A stretch of 15,931 bases of DNA, taken from the NCBI GenBank assembly GCA_964444825.1, contig CAYUIS010000128.1, positions 1 to 15,931 of the forward strand. Direction: 5' to 3'. Origin of the DNA: CAYUIS01 sp964444825 (GTDB lineage Bacteria; Chloroflexota; Anaerolineae; B4-G1). Below the pieces are notes generated by a model. The model was not told where the DNA came from and did no database searches. It saw only the letters and a list, made by a program, of their open reading frames with translations. The number at the start of each line of letters is the position of its first letter. Position 1 is the first letter of the stretch. Below are positions 8,219 through 15,910 of the stretch, piece after piece. The position numbers were made by a program, and so were the translations under genes.

Positions 8219-8857
8219 CTACTTGCTTCGGATAACTACACACAACAAAAGGCCGTCTTCTAGGCACACTTGAGCTTTGCTCGCCGCCAAAACATTGCTC
8301 ACCCCCCGTGCCGGCCCGAAATACAACGTGTCCTCTTCGAGCGCCCACTCTAATCCTTCGGTCGTCACGCCTACCGCATCTCCTCCCAGCGGAATCAGAG
8401 ATAGCGTGTCCCCCACCCCGCCCTCGATGGTAGCCTCGCCATCGATGAGGAATGCCTCCTGTGCCCCCTCGACGATGCGCACGTCGATCCCCCTCAACTC
8501 GGGCATTGTCAGCAACATCACGTTGGCAACAAGCTGATCCAACCGCCCCCCCAGCGCCGCCAGCACGACGATCTCCGTAGCGCCCTCGGCCGCTGCATAG
8601 TGCAGTGCCAGCTCCAGATCGGTCTCGTCTTTGCGGGCTGGAAAGCTGATAATGCGACAACCAGACGTCTCCAAACGGAACCGCTGGTCCGACGGCAGTG
8701 AATCGAGGTCACCGACAATTACATCGGGGGAGATACCAACCGCCAAAGCATGCAGAGTTCCACCGTCGGCAGCGATGGTCATGTCGCAAGTCAGTAGATG
8801 ATCACGGGCCCCTTGCAGATCGGGGAATTCTCCGTTGGCAAAGACTGCGACCCGCAT
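8219..8857 (-). CDS. Thiamine diphosphokinase (thiamine pyrophosphokinase)
   Basis: 212 residues, the usual size for the bacterial family. Transfers pyrophosphate from ATP to thiamine to form thiamine diphosphate (EC 2.7.6.2) in the cytoplasm. Family motifs are all visible: AADGG (29-33), VGDLDS (48-53) with metal-binding acidic residues, ARKDETDLELAL (74-85), and GGRLDQ...AN (103-112). A C-terminal beta domain follows, ending in GVSNVL...GLLLCVV, which contributes to the thiamine site in the dimer. The ATG at 8857 has GGGGG about 6 nt upstream. It is the last gene of a likely asnS - small ORF - diphosphokinase transcription unit, with a hairpin in the 118-bp spacer before it. No thiamine riboswitch is visible upstream, fitting a salvage or last-step enzyme expressed constitutively. 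Confidence 0.93.
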   Translation of the reverse strand: MRVAVFANGEFPDLQGARDHLLTCDMTIAADGGTLHALAVGISPDVIVGDLDSLPSDQRFRLETSGCRIISFPARKDETDLELALHYAAAEGATEIVVLAALGGRLDQLVANVMLLTMPELRGIDVRIVEGAQEAFLIDGEATIEGGVGDTLSLIPLGGDAVGVTTEGLEWALEEDTLYFGPARGVSNVLAASKAQVCLEDGLLLCVVIRSK

Positions 8858-8879
8858 AGCTACCCCCTACAAGAGAGCC

Positions 8880-8896
8880 GCCCCACCCTGTGGGGC
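8880..8896 (-). promoter_or_regulatory. GC-rich hairpin upstream of thiamine diphosphokinase
   Basis: GCCCCAC / GTGGGGC form a perfect 7-bp stem with a 3-nt loop, ending 22 bp before the ATG at 8857. No clean T-run follows in the direction of transcription (only CTCTCTTGT), so it may be a weak or partial terminator after the small ORF, or a leader structure. Confidence 0.45.
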
Positions 8897-8975
8897 CAAT
8901 CATACCCGAACATACAACTTGTGCTGGCATTGTCCAGGTCAGGTCCCCAGGCTTGATGCCGGAGTTGAGTGCTTG

Positions 8976-9140
8976 CTACTCCTCCGGCACTGGCGCAGTG
9001 CGACTGACCCGCTGCATCCTGGCGATCAATCGTCGCCGCTTGTTGGGGTCGCTCGTCTCTGCCAGTCGCTGGCGCAGATTCCGCAGTGTTCGCTTGCGGA
9101 TCTGCTTGCGCCGCCGTTTCCGGTCATGTTCCGTCCGCAT
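8976..9140 (-). CDS. Small very basic protein, 54 residues, unknown function
   Basis: I do not recognise this protein. It starts at the ATG at 9140, behind AGGAGG 6 nt upstream, one of the best ribosome sites in the window, and stops at TAG (8976-8978). The sequence opens MRTEHDRKRRRKQIRKRTLR and is dominated by Arg and Lys. A helical middle part (LRNLRQRLAETSDPNKRRRL) leads to an acidic tip ending APVPEE. It is 30 bp downstream of the asnS stop and 118 bp upstream of the thiamine diphosphokinase, so it is probably co-transcribed with asnS. The charge and size suggest nucleic-acid or ribosome binding, but this is inference only. The start context and the position in the operon argue that it is real despite its length. 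Confidence 0.7.
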   Translation of the reverse strand: MRTEHDRKRRRKQIRKRTLRNLRQRLAETSDPNKRRRLIARMQRVSRTAPVPEE

Positions 9141-9170
9141 AAACTCCTCCTAACTAAACTATGTCTTATG

Positions 9171-10508
9171 TTATGGATACACGCGCTTGAGCATCCGCGG
9201 GAAGGGGATCGTCTCCCGGAGATGATCCAGGCCACATATCCAGGTCACCGTTCGCTCTACACCCAATCCAAACCCAGAGTGAGCGACCGAGCCATACCGC
9301 CGCAAATCGATGTACCACTCAAAGGCCTCCCGAGGCAGATCCCACTCCTCGAGCCGCTGAAGCAGCAGGCCCGGGTCTGAGATACGCTCCGATCCGCCAA
9401 TGATCTCCCCGTACCCCTCAGGGGCCAGCAAATCGGCGCTCTTGGAGACCTCCGGCCGGCCCGGCCAGGGCTCCATGTAAAACGCCTTGGCCCGGGTTGG
9501 ATAGCCATAGACAAAGACCGGCTTGTCGAAGCGTTTGGTCAGCTCTGTCTCGTGGGGCGACCCAAAGTCATCTCCCCACTCGATCTCCAGCAGATCGCTC
9601 AGTTCCTCATCTTCCGTCTTCTGCCGAATCTCCACCAGCATCTCGACCGCCTCATCGTACGAGATGCGGGGGAAAGGCGGCACTACCTTCTCCAGGTGGC
9701 TGGTATCCCGTCCCAGTAGCTCCAGCTCATACGCCCGATCCCGGAGGCAGGTTTGGACGATGTGTGAGACAAACTGCTCCCCGATGTCCATATACCCGTC
9801 CAGATCGCAGAAAGCCGCCTCCGGCTCGACCATCCAGAACTCGGTCAGGTGACGGCGGGTCTTGGACTTTTCGGCCCGGAAGGTGGGGCCAAAGCAATAG
9901 ACACGCCCAAAGGAGTAGATATCCGCCTCGTTGTAGAGCTGTCCAGACTGGGCCAGATACGCTGGCGCGCCAAAATAATCCGTCTCAAACAGGGTGGATG
10001 TACCTTCACAGGCCGCCGGGGTAAGAATAGGGGTATCCATATTGACAAAGCCGTGGTCATCGAGCCAATCGCGGATAGCGCGTATCACGGTGGCTCTCAC
10101 CCGCAGCACGGCCCATTGGAGTTGCGAGCGGATCCACAAATGGCGATGGTCCATCAGGAACTCGACTCCATGCTCCTTGGGTTGGATAGGATAATCCTCG
10201 GCTACTTGGACCACCTGGAGGTCTGTGACGCCCAGTTCGTAGCCGCCCGGCACGCCTGGCGCCCGACCATCCTGCCGGATAGCACCGGTGACGATGAGGG
10301 ATGACTCTTGAGTTAGACCGAGAGCGGCTTCAAAGACCTCGGGACTCACTGCCTTCCTAAAGACCACGCACTGGGCAAAGCCAGTTCCATCCCGCACTTG
10401 CAGGAACTGCAACCTCCCCTTGTCGGTGCGACTGTAGAGCCAGCCTTGAATCGTAACCTCCTCCTCCACGTGCTGTGCGATATCCTGAATACGGATTATC
10501 TCGGGCAT
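9171..10508 (-). CDS. asnS: Asparaginyl-tRNA synthetase (AsnRS)
   Basis: 445 residues, normal for a class IIb AsnRS. Charges tRNA(Asn) with asparagine using ATP (EC 6.1.1.22) in the cytoplasm. An N-terminal OB-fold anticodon-binding domain (about 1-105, with VTIQGWLYSRTDKGRLQFLQ) is followed by the class II catalytic core. This has motif 1 near VNMDTPILTP (155-164), motif 2 FRAEKSKTRRHLTEFWMVEPE (from 210), and motif 3 GFGLGVERTVTW (412-423). HLTEFWMVEPE is typical of AsnRS rather than AspRS. The open frame continues upstream to 10784, but that part lies inside the next gene's frame and its spacer. I place the start at the ATG at 10508, behind a GGGGGAAG ribosome site, with the OB fold beginning just after. 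It has its own promoter at 10556-10584. Because AsnRS is present, the GatCA enzyme in this window need not be the only route to Asn-tRNA. Confidence 0.95.
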   Translation of the reverse strand: MPEIIRIQDIAQHVEEEVTIQGWLYSRTDKGRLQFLQVRDGTGFAQCVVFRKAVSPEVFEAALGLTQESSLIVTGAIRQDGRAPGVPGGYELGVTDLQVVQVAEDYPIQPKEHGVEFLMDHRHLWIRSQLQWAVLRVRATVIRAIRDWLDDHGFVNMDTPILTPAACEGTSTLFETDYFGAPAYLAQSGQLYNEADIYSFGRVYCFGPTFRAEKSKTRRHLTEFWMVEPEAAFCDLDGYMDIGEQFVSHIVQTCLRDRAYELELLGRDTSHLEKVVPPFPRISYDEAVEMLVEIRQKTEDEELSDLLEIEWGDDFGSPHETELTKRFDKPVFVYGYPTRAKAFYMEPWPGRPEVSKSADLLAPEGYGEIIGGSERISDPGLLLQRLEEWDLPREAFEWYIDLRRYGSVAHSGFGLGVERTVTWICGLDHLRETIPFPRMLKRVYP

Positions 10509-10555
10509 ACCGGATTCTTCCCCCTTCTGTAATGCGCCCCTGTGTCGCTCCGGGG

Positions 10556-10584
10556 ATTGTACAGCAGAATGGGTAAGCAGGCAA
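10556..10584 (-). promoter_or_regulatory. Sigma70-type promoter for asnS
   Basis: Minus strand: TTGCCT (10579-10584), a 17-bp spacer, and TACAAT (10556-10561). The asnS ATG lies about 40 nt downstream of the expected start site. It sits in the 155-bp spacer between asnS and the preceding TPR gene. Confidence 0.7.
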
Positions 10585-10663
10585 GAGACGCGATCGAACG
10601 CCTGGCTCTCCTGATCACATCTGAGGGCCCACGCGGGCGTGATCGAGCTGCTGAGTACGTGCG

Positions 10664-11746
10664 CTAACCGCCGGGCGTGGCAGCAACCGTAGCCGTGATA
10701 GTAGGCGTACCGATTACGACAGGGGTCCAGGTAGGTGGCAGGGTGATCCCGGGAGCTGGCGTGCTGGTGGGATTGGGGGTCCAAGTAGGCGGTAGCGTGA
10801 GCACCGGGGCGGGCGTGTCTGCGGGATTGATGGTCCAGGTTGGTGGCGGTGTGATGATGGGCGCTGGTGTGCGGGTAGGATTGGGGGTCCAGATGGGCGA
10901 GGGGGTGTAGCCCGGCGCTGGTGTACCGGTGGGGTACGGGGTCCAGGTGGGCAATAGCGTGAGGGCTGTCGGTGGTGTCTCAGCTATCGTGCCTGTCAGG
11001 GTTGCCGTGGGGGTAACCGTCGGTGTCCAGGTCAGGCGAGGGGTCTCCGTTGGCCAAGGGGTTCGCGTCGGGGCTAGGGTAACCGGAGCAACAGTGGGGC
11101 GTGGCGTCCAAGTGGGCGGACGTGTAGCACTGGGTAATGGCGTCGCCTCCGCTTGTGCAGTGGGTGTGGCTTGTGCGGTCTCTATGGGGACAGCGGTTGG
11201 TGACTTGGCTACCAGGCCCCTGCTGGCTGCCCACCACACGCCAACAGCCGCAATGCAGACAAAAACGAGCACCCCCGCTCCAACGCCAATGACCCAATCC
11301 GACCGCCGCGTGGCTGATCTCTTGGGAGAGAAAGCCGCCTCGGCATCCATTACCTCTTCCTGCTCCTGTTCCTGGCTCTCACCTTCGCCAAGCACATCGG
11401 ATTCGGTCACTCCGGGGAGCGGTTGTATCGCTGGCTCGTCGGCCATTAGCCCTCCTTCGGCGCTCGATACCGGCGGGAGCGCGGTGGTGAACGGTGACAC
11501 ACCTGGCTTGGCCCTCAGACGCTCCAAACCCCGCTGTGCGATGGTGTTGCTGGAATTGATCTTTAGAACGTTTTCGAGGCAGATGCGACGCTCCGCATCC
11601 GTTTCTACCACCCCGCTCATCCACAGCCAGGCCATCTCGTTGTGCTCATCCTGTTCCAAGGCCTGAGCTAGCAGGCGACGTGCTTCGTCCCGCCGTCCCT
11701 CTTTGAGGGCGGCGATCCCCCGGTTCAAAAGATCATCGATCGCCAT
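10664..11746 (-). CDS. TPR protein with one membrane helix and a Pro/Thr/Trp repeat tail
   Basis: 360 residues, function unknown. Residues 1-80 are a short TPR-like helical region (GIAALKEGRRDEARRLLAQA, then NEMAWLWMSGVVET), a pattern common in Chloroflexota proteins. An acidic, Gln-rich linker (about 110-140) is followed by a single hydrophobic helix (about 151-172) and a low-complexity Thr/Pro tail (182-360). Within the tail, residues 266-337 are four near-perfect 18-residue repeats of the form PTWTPNPTSTPAPGITLP, with a fifth broken copy after them. The expected topology is TPR inside and the tail in or beyond the cell wall. The ATG at 11746 has AAAGGGG about 7 nt upstream. The VTT-family gene ends 69 bp before it, so co-transcription is possible. 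The architecture (TPR, helix, Pro/Thr tail) echoes the CHAT protein further left. Confidence 0.85.
   Translation of the reverse strand: MAIDDLLNRGIAALKEGRRDEARRLLAQALEQDEHNEMAWLWMSGVVETDAERRICLENVLKINSSNTIAQRGLERLRAKPGVSPFTTALPPVSSAEGGLMADEPAIQPLPGVTESDVLGEGESQEQEQEEVMDAEAAFSPKRSATRRSDWVIGVGAGVLVFVCIAAVGVWWAASRGLVAKSPTAVPIETAQATPTAQAEATPLPSATRPPTWTPRPTVAPVTLAPTRTPWPTETPRLTWTPTVTPTATLTGTIAETPPTALTLLPTWTPYPTGTPAPGYTPSPIWTPNPTRTPAPIITPPPTWTINPADTPAPVLTLPPTWTPNPTSTPAPGITLPPTWTPVVIGTPTITATVAATPGG
10736..10951 (-). repeat. Four 54-bp tandem repeats encoding 18-residue PTWTP units
   Basis: Codes for four 18-residue units (residues 266-337) of the TPR protein with consensus PxWTPNPTxTPAPxxTxP; Trp sits at the same position in each. 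The copies differ at the DNA level, so they are older than a recent slippage event. A fifth unit keeps only PTWTP. Confidence 0.85.
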
Positions 11747-11815
11747 TATATGCCCCTTTGATAGGATAAGCTTGTCTGGCCAATCAGTTGGTTGAAGCTA
11801 TGTGAACAGACAACC

Positions 11816-12421
11816 TTAGCCCAATAGCCTGAACAGAGCCTCAGTCCCATAGAAGCCGATCAGGGCAAAGCCGATGTTCTTGATCACCTTGCCGGCCGTG
11901 CAACTGACGAGGAATTTCCAAACCGGAAATCGCATCGCTCCTGCAATGATACCCCCCACGTCAAAGAATGGATTGGGAATGACGGCCATAACGAATATCG
12001 TCAGTGCCCCGTAGTGCCGCATCCATCGATCCACGCGCTCGTACGTTTGATTCGTCTCTACCCAAGTGTGCCCGCTGTAGCCGGCCAGATAACCGGTCAG
12101 CTCTCCCAATGCCTGGCTCACGCCGCCCACGATGCCCACAATCCATGGGTTAAAAACCCCACCCATGACCGAGCTGACCGCTAGTCCTGGCACGGGTAGG
12201 ATCAACGTCGCGTTACTGACCAACCCTACAATAAAGACTGCTGCGTAGCCGTATTGCCGCAGCTCCTGAAGGTGATCGCGGAAGTAGAGCGACGCGCCCA
12301 GCGCAGCGATCACGATGACGACGGTTACAGCCTGTATGATCCTCAGCCGGAGCCGTGACGCAGGTGCAGGAACAGTGTCTGCGGCACCCTGGTCCTGAAT
12401 AGGCGAGGACTGTTCAGCCAC
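11816..12421 (-). CDS. VTT/DedA-family (SNARE-associated-like) membrane protein
   Basis: 201 residues if it starts at the GTG at 12421, which is 4 bp after the stop of the upstream dehydrogenase; this spacing suggests translational coupling. An ATG at 12484 in the same frame would overlap the dehydrogenase by 59 bp and add a basic tail with no motif. A helix at about 28-46 (IIQAVTVVIVIAALGASLYF) is followed by the VTT core: FIVGLVSNATLILPVPGLAV, then GVFNPWIVGIVGGVSQALGELTGYLAG, IFVMAVIPNPFFDVGGIIAG, and KFLVSCTAGKVIKNIGFALIG. The glycine-rich ALGELTGYLAGY and the P-N-P-F/D-V-G-G motif are typical of the family, members of which are linked to lipid scrambling or membrane homeostasis. The exact substrate is not visible from the sequence. 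Confidence 0.85.
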   Translation of the reverse strand: MAEQSSPIQDQGAADTVPAPASRLRLRIIQAVTVVIVIAALGASLYFRDHLQELRQYGYAAVFIVGLVSNATLILPVPGLAVSSVMGGVFNPWIVGIVGGVSQALGELTGYLAGYSGHTWVETNQTYERVDRWMRHYGALTIFVMAVIPNPFFDVGGIIAGAMRFPVWKFLVSCTAGKVIKNIGFALIGFYGTEALFRLLG

Positions 12422-12425
12422 GACC

Positions 12426-13796
12426 CTAACTCTGCCCCTCGCTTTCAGGAGTGAACGGTGGGAGCGGCGCGCCGAGACGCACAATCTTTGCCCTGCCGTC
12501 AGGCATACCGCCGGTCACGTTGCGAGTGTCCACCACCAGACCCGCGTGCTCCACCACCTGCTCATAGTCCAGATCATGGTGGGCTGTGACGATGACGGCA
12601 CAATCAGCGTCCGCGAGTGCCGCCTCGGTCAAGGGCACAGACTCTAGTATGACCAATTCGCGATGGAAGACGTCACCACCTACCCGAAAGTGCGGCACGT
12701 AAGGATCATGATAGGTCACGATCGCGCCCCGATCCAACAACAGCTCAATGACCCGTTCGGCGGGAGAATTGCGGGCATCGTCGATGTTTGGCTTGAAGGA
12801 AACGCCCAGCACCAACACGCACGCGCCGCGCAGAGACTTGCCGTGTAGGGAGAGGGCCTGGACTACCAAGTCTACCACGTGGTGGGGCATCGCCTGGTTG
12901 ACCTCTCCCGCCAGCTCGATAAACTCGGTATAGTAGTCGTACTCGCGGGCCTTCCAACTGAGATAATAGGGATCCACTGGAATACAATGCCCACCCACCC
13001 CGGCCCCTGGGTAAAAGGGCATAAAACCGAACGGTTTCGTCTTGGCTGCTTCCACCACCTCCCAGATATCGATCCCCATACGCTCAGTTAGCAGCGCCAA
13101 CTCGTTGACCAAGGCAATGTTGACGGCACGGAAGGTGTTTTCCAGCAACTTTGTTAACTCGGCGGCTCGGGGCGAGGAGACAGGGTGGACCGGAGCCCCC
13201 ATCTGGCGCAGCAAATCGGTAGCCAGTTTCGTGCACTCTGGGGTGAGGCCACCTACGACCTTGGGCGTGTTGTACGCCGACCACTGCCTGTTTCCTGGGT
13301 CGATCCGCTCGGGAGAAAAGGCCAAGTAAAAGTCCTTCCCAGCTTTGAGGCCGCTTTCCTCGAGAATCGGCTGCACAACCTCCTCGGTCGTGCCGGGATA
13401 AGTCGTGCTTTGTAGGACGATCAACTGGCCCGGCCTCAGTCGAGGTTGGATGCCCTTACTGGCAGATCGGATGTAAGAAAGGTCAGGGGCACGCTGAGCG
13501 TCGTAGGGGGTGGGAACACAGATGAATATGGCATCCACTTCACCCAACACATCATAGTCCGAAGTGGCCACAAGACGCCCCGTCTCAACGTGCGGGGCCA
13601 CATCGTCGTCGGGAACGTCGGGGATATAGCTCCGCCCAGCGGTGATGGATTCCACTTTGTGTCGGTCTACGTCTAGCCCGACGGTAGAGAAGCCAGCCTT
13701 GGCAAACGCTGTCGCCAGCGGTAGGCCGACATAGCCCAGTCCAATTATGGCAATGCGAGCGGTACGCCCGGTGATTTTATCCCCTAGAGCAAACAT
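12426..13796 (-). CDS. Nucleotide-sugar dehydrogenase (UDP-N-acetylglucosamine/mannosamine 6-dehydrogenase type)
   Basis: 456 residues, the family's usual length. Oxidises the C6 hydroxyl of a UDP-sugar to the uronate in two NAD-dependent steps, supplying acidic sugars for surface polysaccharide. An N-terminal Rossmann domain has IAIIGLGYVGLPLA (15-28). STTYPGTT (130-137) and a central helix with Lys216 and Asn220 (LTKLLENTFRAVN) are in place. The catalytic Cys271 lies in PGAGVGGHCIPVDPYYL, and a C-terminal Rossmann-like domain has VLVLGVSFKPNIDDARNSP. The HCIPVDPYYL form is closer to the N-acetyl-hexosamine (WbpA/WbpO-like) branch than to UDP-glucose dehydrogenase, but the substrate is inference. 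The ATG at 13796 has GGAGG 5 nt upstream. The VTT gene follows 4 bp downstream. Confidence 0.92.
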   Translation of the reverse strand: MFALGDKITGRTARIAIIGLGYVGLPLATAFAKAGFSTVGLDVDRHKVESITAGRSYIPDVPDDDVAPHVETGRLVATSDYDVLGEVDAIFICVPTPYDAQRAPDLSYIRSASKGIQPRLRPGQLIVLQSTTYPGTTEEVVQPILEESGLKAGKDFYLAFSPERIDPGNRQWSAYNTPKVVGGLTPECTKLATDLLRQMGAPVHPVSSPRAAELTKLLENTFRAVNIALVNELALLTERMGIDIWEVVEAAKTKPFGFMPFYPGAGVGGHCIPVDPYYLSWKAREYDYYTEFIELAGEVNQAMPHHVVDLVVQALSLHGKSLRGACVLVLGVSFKPNIDDARNSPAERVIELLLDRGAIVTYHDPYVPHFRVGGDVFHRELVILESVPLTEAALADADCAVIVTAHHDLDYEQVVEHAGLVVDTRNVTGGMPDGRAKIVRLGAPLPPFTPESEGQS

Positions 13797-13949
13797 TCAG
13801 CCTCCAGATAATACTTGTCGCAGAGTGAACTCTTGATGTTTTATCCTGGTGACCCGGCTCTGTCAGAGCCGCCCACCCGTCCCCGTTGTTCGCAGAGCGC
13901 CGGTTCCCCTCGTCGCACACCGATCACGCCCAGAAGTCGGCTTCACGAC
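13797..13949 (-). other. Spacer between gatA and the nucleotide-sugar dehydrogenase
   Basis: 153 bp, no supported gene. It contains a strong hairpin (13855-13871) and a TATTAT near 13807, but no clear -35 box in register. It may hold a weak promoter for the dehydrogenase gene. Confidence 0.5.
13855..13871 (-). terminator. Hairpin downstream of gatA, possible terminator
   Basis: CGGCTCT / AGAGCCG make a perfect 7-bp stem with a 3-nt loop, about 80 bp after the gatA stop. The T-run expected of an intrinsic terminator is missing (GGTCACCAGG follows), so termination efficiency is uncertain. Confidence 0.45.
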
Positions 13950-15422
13950 TCATAGCAGCGGCCTCCGCGTGTGCCATTCCGTCGCCTGTTCGTAGGCATA
14001 AGCCACTCGAAGGACCTCACCCTCTCCGAAGGCAGGTCCCATCACCTGCAGGCCAATAGGTAGTCCATCGGCATCAAACCCGCAGGGTAGGCTTACGCCG
14101 CAAATGCCTGCCAAGTTCATCGAGAGGGTAAAAATGTCGGAGAGGTACATCTGCAACGGATCATCGATCTTGTCGCCAATACGGAAGGCCGTGGTGGGGG
14201 TTGTTGGCGTGATGATGACGTTCACCCGCTCAAAGGCGGCATCAAAATCCGACCTGATCAATGTGCGCGCCTTCTGTGCCTTGAGATAGTATTCATCATA
14301 GTAACCGGCCGAGAGGGCATAAGTGCCCAGCATGATGCGCCGCTTCACCTCGGCCCCGAATCCCTGTCCCCGCGTTTCCTTGTACGTTTCGATCAGTCCC
14401 TCGGCATCCACCCGCAATCCATAGCGCACGCCATCGTAGCGAGCCAAGTTGGCGCTGGCTTCGGCTGGGGCGATAAGATAGTAGACGGGCAGTGCATAGT
14501 CAGTATGGGGCAAGCTGACCTCGTGTATCTCGGCTCCCAATTCGATCAAAACATCCACCGCAACGCGCACGGCCGTCTCCACATCTGGCTGCATTCCTTC
14601 GACAAAGTACTCTCTCGGCACGCCAACTGGCACGCCCTGCAGATTGACCCCTTCCTCCGACCCATTGCCCAGATTGCCAGCATAGTCGAGCACGGGTACG
14701 TCCATCGAGGTCGAATCGCGGGGATCGTGCCCGGCGATTCCCCCAAGCAACAGCGCTGCATCGGTGACGTCTTTGGCCAACACGCCGACCTGATCCAGCG
14801 ACGATGCGAAGGCAACCAGGCCATAACGACTGACCCGTCCGTAGGTCGGTTTAAGTCCAACGACGCCGCACATGCTTGCCGGCTGGCGCACGCTACCCCC
14901 GGTGTCGGTGCCCAGAGCTCCCAAACACTCGTCGGCAGCAACTGCGGCGGCGCTTCCACCACTGCTCCCCCCAGGCACGCGATCCAGGTTCCATGGGTTT
15001 CGTGTGGTGAAAAACGCCGAGTTCTCTGTCGATGAACCCATAGCGAACTCGTCCATATTGGTCTTGCCTAGGATGACCGCGCCACTCGCCTTCAAACGTG
15101 CTACCGCTGTGCTATCGTAGGGTGGGACAAAGCCTTCAAGTATACGCGAGCCACACGTGGTGGGGACGCCCTCTGTGCAGAGTACATCCTTAACGGCCAA
15201 GGGTATGCCCAGTAATGGGCTAACCTCGCCACCGACCAATCGCTCGTCGGCGGCGCGAGCCTGACTCAACGCCTCCTCTGGTGTCAACGTCAGGTACGCC
15301 TTGACGTCGTTATCCACTGCCAGGATGCGCTCCAGCACTGCCTCGGTCAGTTCGACCGCTGATACCTTAGCAGCCATCAACAGGTCGCGGGCCTTGTGAA
15401 TGGTCAGTTGATCTAGCCTCAC
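13950..15422 (-). CDS. gatA: Asp-tRNA(Asn)/Glu-tRNA(Gln) amidotransferase subunit A
   Basis: 490 residues, full length for GatA. It hydrolyses glutamine to ammonia, which is channelled to GatB to convert misacylated Glu-tRNA(Gln) (or Asp-tRNA(Asn)) to the amide. The amidase-signature Ser-cisSer-Lys triad is complete: Lys78 in PLAVKDVL, cis-Ser153 in PGGSSGGSAAAV, and nucleophile Ser177 in GTDTGGSVRQPAS. The N-terminal helical part and the C-terminal IGLQVMGPAFGEGEVLR segment are typical. The start is GTG at 15422, behind GGAGGG with 7 nt spacing; it lies 15 bp after the gatC stop. GatB is not in the window. Since an AsnRS gene is nearby, the complex may be needed chiefly for Gln-tRNA(Gln), which is inference. 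Confidence 0.96.
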   Translation of the reverse strand: MRLDQLTIHKARDLLMAAKVSAVELTEAVLERILAVDNDVKAYLTLTPEEALSQARAADERLVGGEVSPLLGIPLAVKDVLCTEGVPTTCGSRILEGFVPPYDSTAVARLKASGAVILGKTNMDEFAMGSSTENSAFFTTRNPWNLDRVPGGSSGGSAAAVAADECLGALGTDTGGSVRQPASMCGVVGLKPTYGRVSRYGLVAFASSLDQVGVLAKDVTDAALLLGGIAGHDPRDSTSMDVPVLDYAGNLGNGSEEGVNLQGVPVGVPREYFVEGMQPDVETAVRVAVDVLIELGAEIHEVSLPHTDYALPVYYLIAPAEASANLARYDGVRYGLRVDAEGLIETYKETRGQGFGAEVKRRIMLGTYALSAGYYDEYYLKAQKARTLIRSDFDAAFERVNVIITPTTPTTAFRIGDKIDDPLQMYLSDIFTLSMNLAGICGVSLPCGFDADGLPIGLQVMGPAFGEGEVLRVAYAYEQATEWHTRRPLL

Positions 15423-15437
15423 GGTCTGCCCTCCAAA

Positions 15438-15725
15438 CTATTCCATCACCGTCTGAACCTTGAAGCATCCTTTCTCGGCGGCAGGCCCATTGGCAAGGAT
15501 ACTGTCACGGTCAAAGGGTAGCTTGGCCTCGTCAGTGCGCATGACATTACGCAGCGGCAAGACAGTCGCCGTGGGCGAGATCGCTCCAGTGTCCAGCTCC
15601 TGCAATCGCTCAAAGTACTCTAGGATAGCCGAGAGCTGCTCCTGATACCGGGCCACTTCCTGGTCACTCAAGGCCAGCCTGGCCAGCGATGCAATATGTT
15701 GAACTTTTTCCAGACTCAGCTTCAT
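15438..15725 (-). CDS. gatC: Asp-tRNA(Asn)/Glu-tRNA(Gln) amidotransferase subunit C
   Basis: 95 residues, the normal size. GatC stabilises GatA-GatB assembly. It begins MKLSLEKVQHIASLARLALS, the classic GatC opening, and has the mid-protein pattern YFERLQELDTGAISPTATVLPLRNVMRTDE with a conserved LR-DE segment. An upstream in-frame TTG at 15743 would add six residues, but the family normally opens with the chosen MKLSLE-type start. The ATG lacks a strong ribosome site. It is followed by gatA after 15 bp and preceded by a strong promoter about 100 bp upstream. Confidence 0.93.
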   Translation of the reverse strand: MKLSLEKVQHIASLARLALSDQEVARYQEQLSAILEYFERLQELDTGAISPTATVLPLRNVMRTDEAKLPFDRDSILANGPAAEKGCFKVQTVME

Positions 15726-15826
15726 AACAAGATCCAAAATCAATATCTAGCAGCAGCAATCGGCAACAGGAGACTGCCTCCCGGTACCCTGCACCTGGCA
15801 AAGCGTCACTGGTCACCTTCTGGGGA

Positions 15827-15855
15827 ATTATAGCATTATTGGGACGGCGTAGCAA
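15827..15855 (-). promoter_or_regulatory. Sigma70-type promoter for gatC-gatA
   Basis: Minus strand: TTGCTA (15850-15855), a 17-bp spacer, and a perfect TATAAT (15827-15832). The gatC ATG at 15725 lies about 95 nt downstream of the expected start site. Confidence 0.8.
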
Positions 15856-15910
15856 CCAGAGCGCGTAGATCATTTGCACCCCACCTGTTCGCCCTTTCCA
15901 ACAAACATGT

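Noticed and set aside
8205..8225. CCTGAGAGTACCT on the plus strand, reminiscent of part of a TPP riboswitch, next to thiamine diphosphokinase
   Set aside because: It is on the wrong strand, at the 3' end of the gene, and the other conserved TPP riboswitch segments are absent. No riboswitch is seen upstream of the gene either.
10509..10784. N-terminal extension of AsnRS to the ATG at 10784
   Set aside because: It overlaps the end of the TPR gene and the asnS promoter, and has no family similarity. The ATG at 10508 has a ribosome site and gives the standard length.
12422..12484. ATG start of the VTT protein at 12484
   Set aside because: It would overlap the dehydrogenase by 59 bp and add a basic stretch without motif. 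The GTG right after the dehydrogenase stop is more natural, though not proven.
15726..15826. T-box-like string AGGGTACCGGG in the gatC leader
   Set aside because: It lacks the two G residues of the AGGGTGGNACCGCG core. The leader from the mapped promoter is only about 95 nt, and no terminator hairpin with T-run follows.
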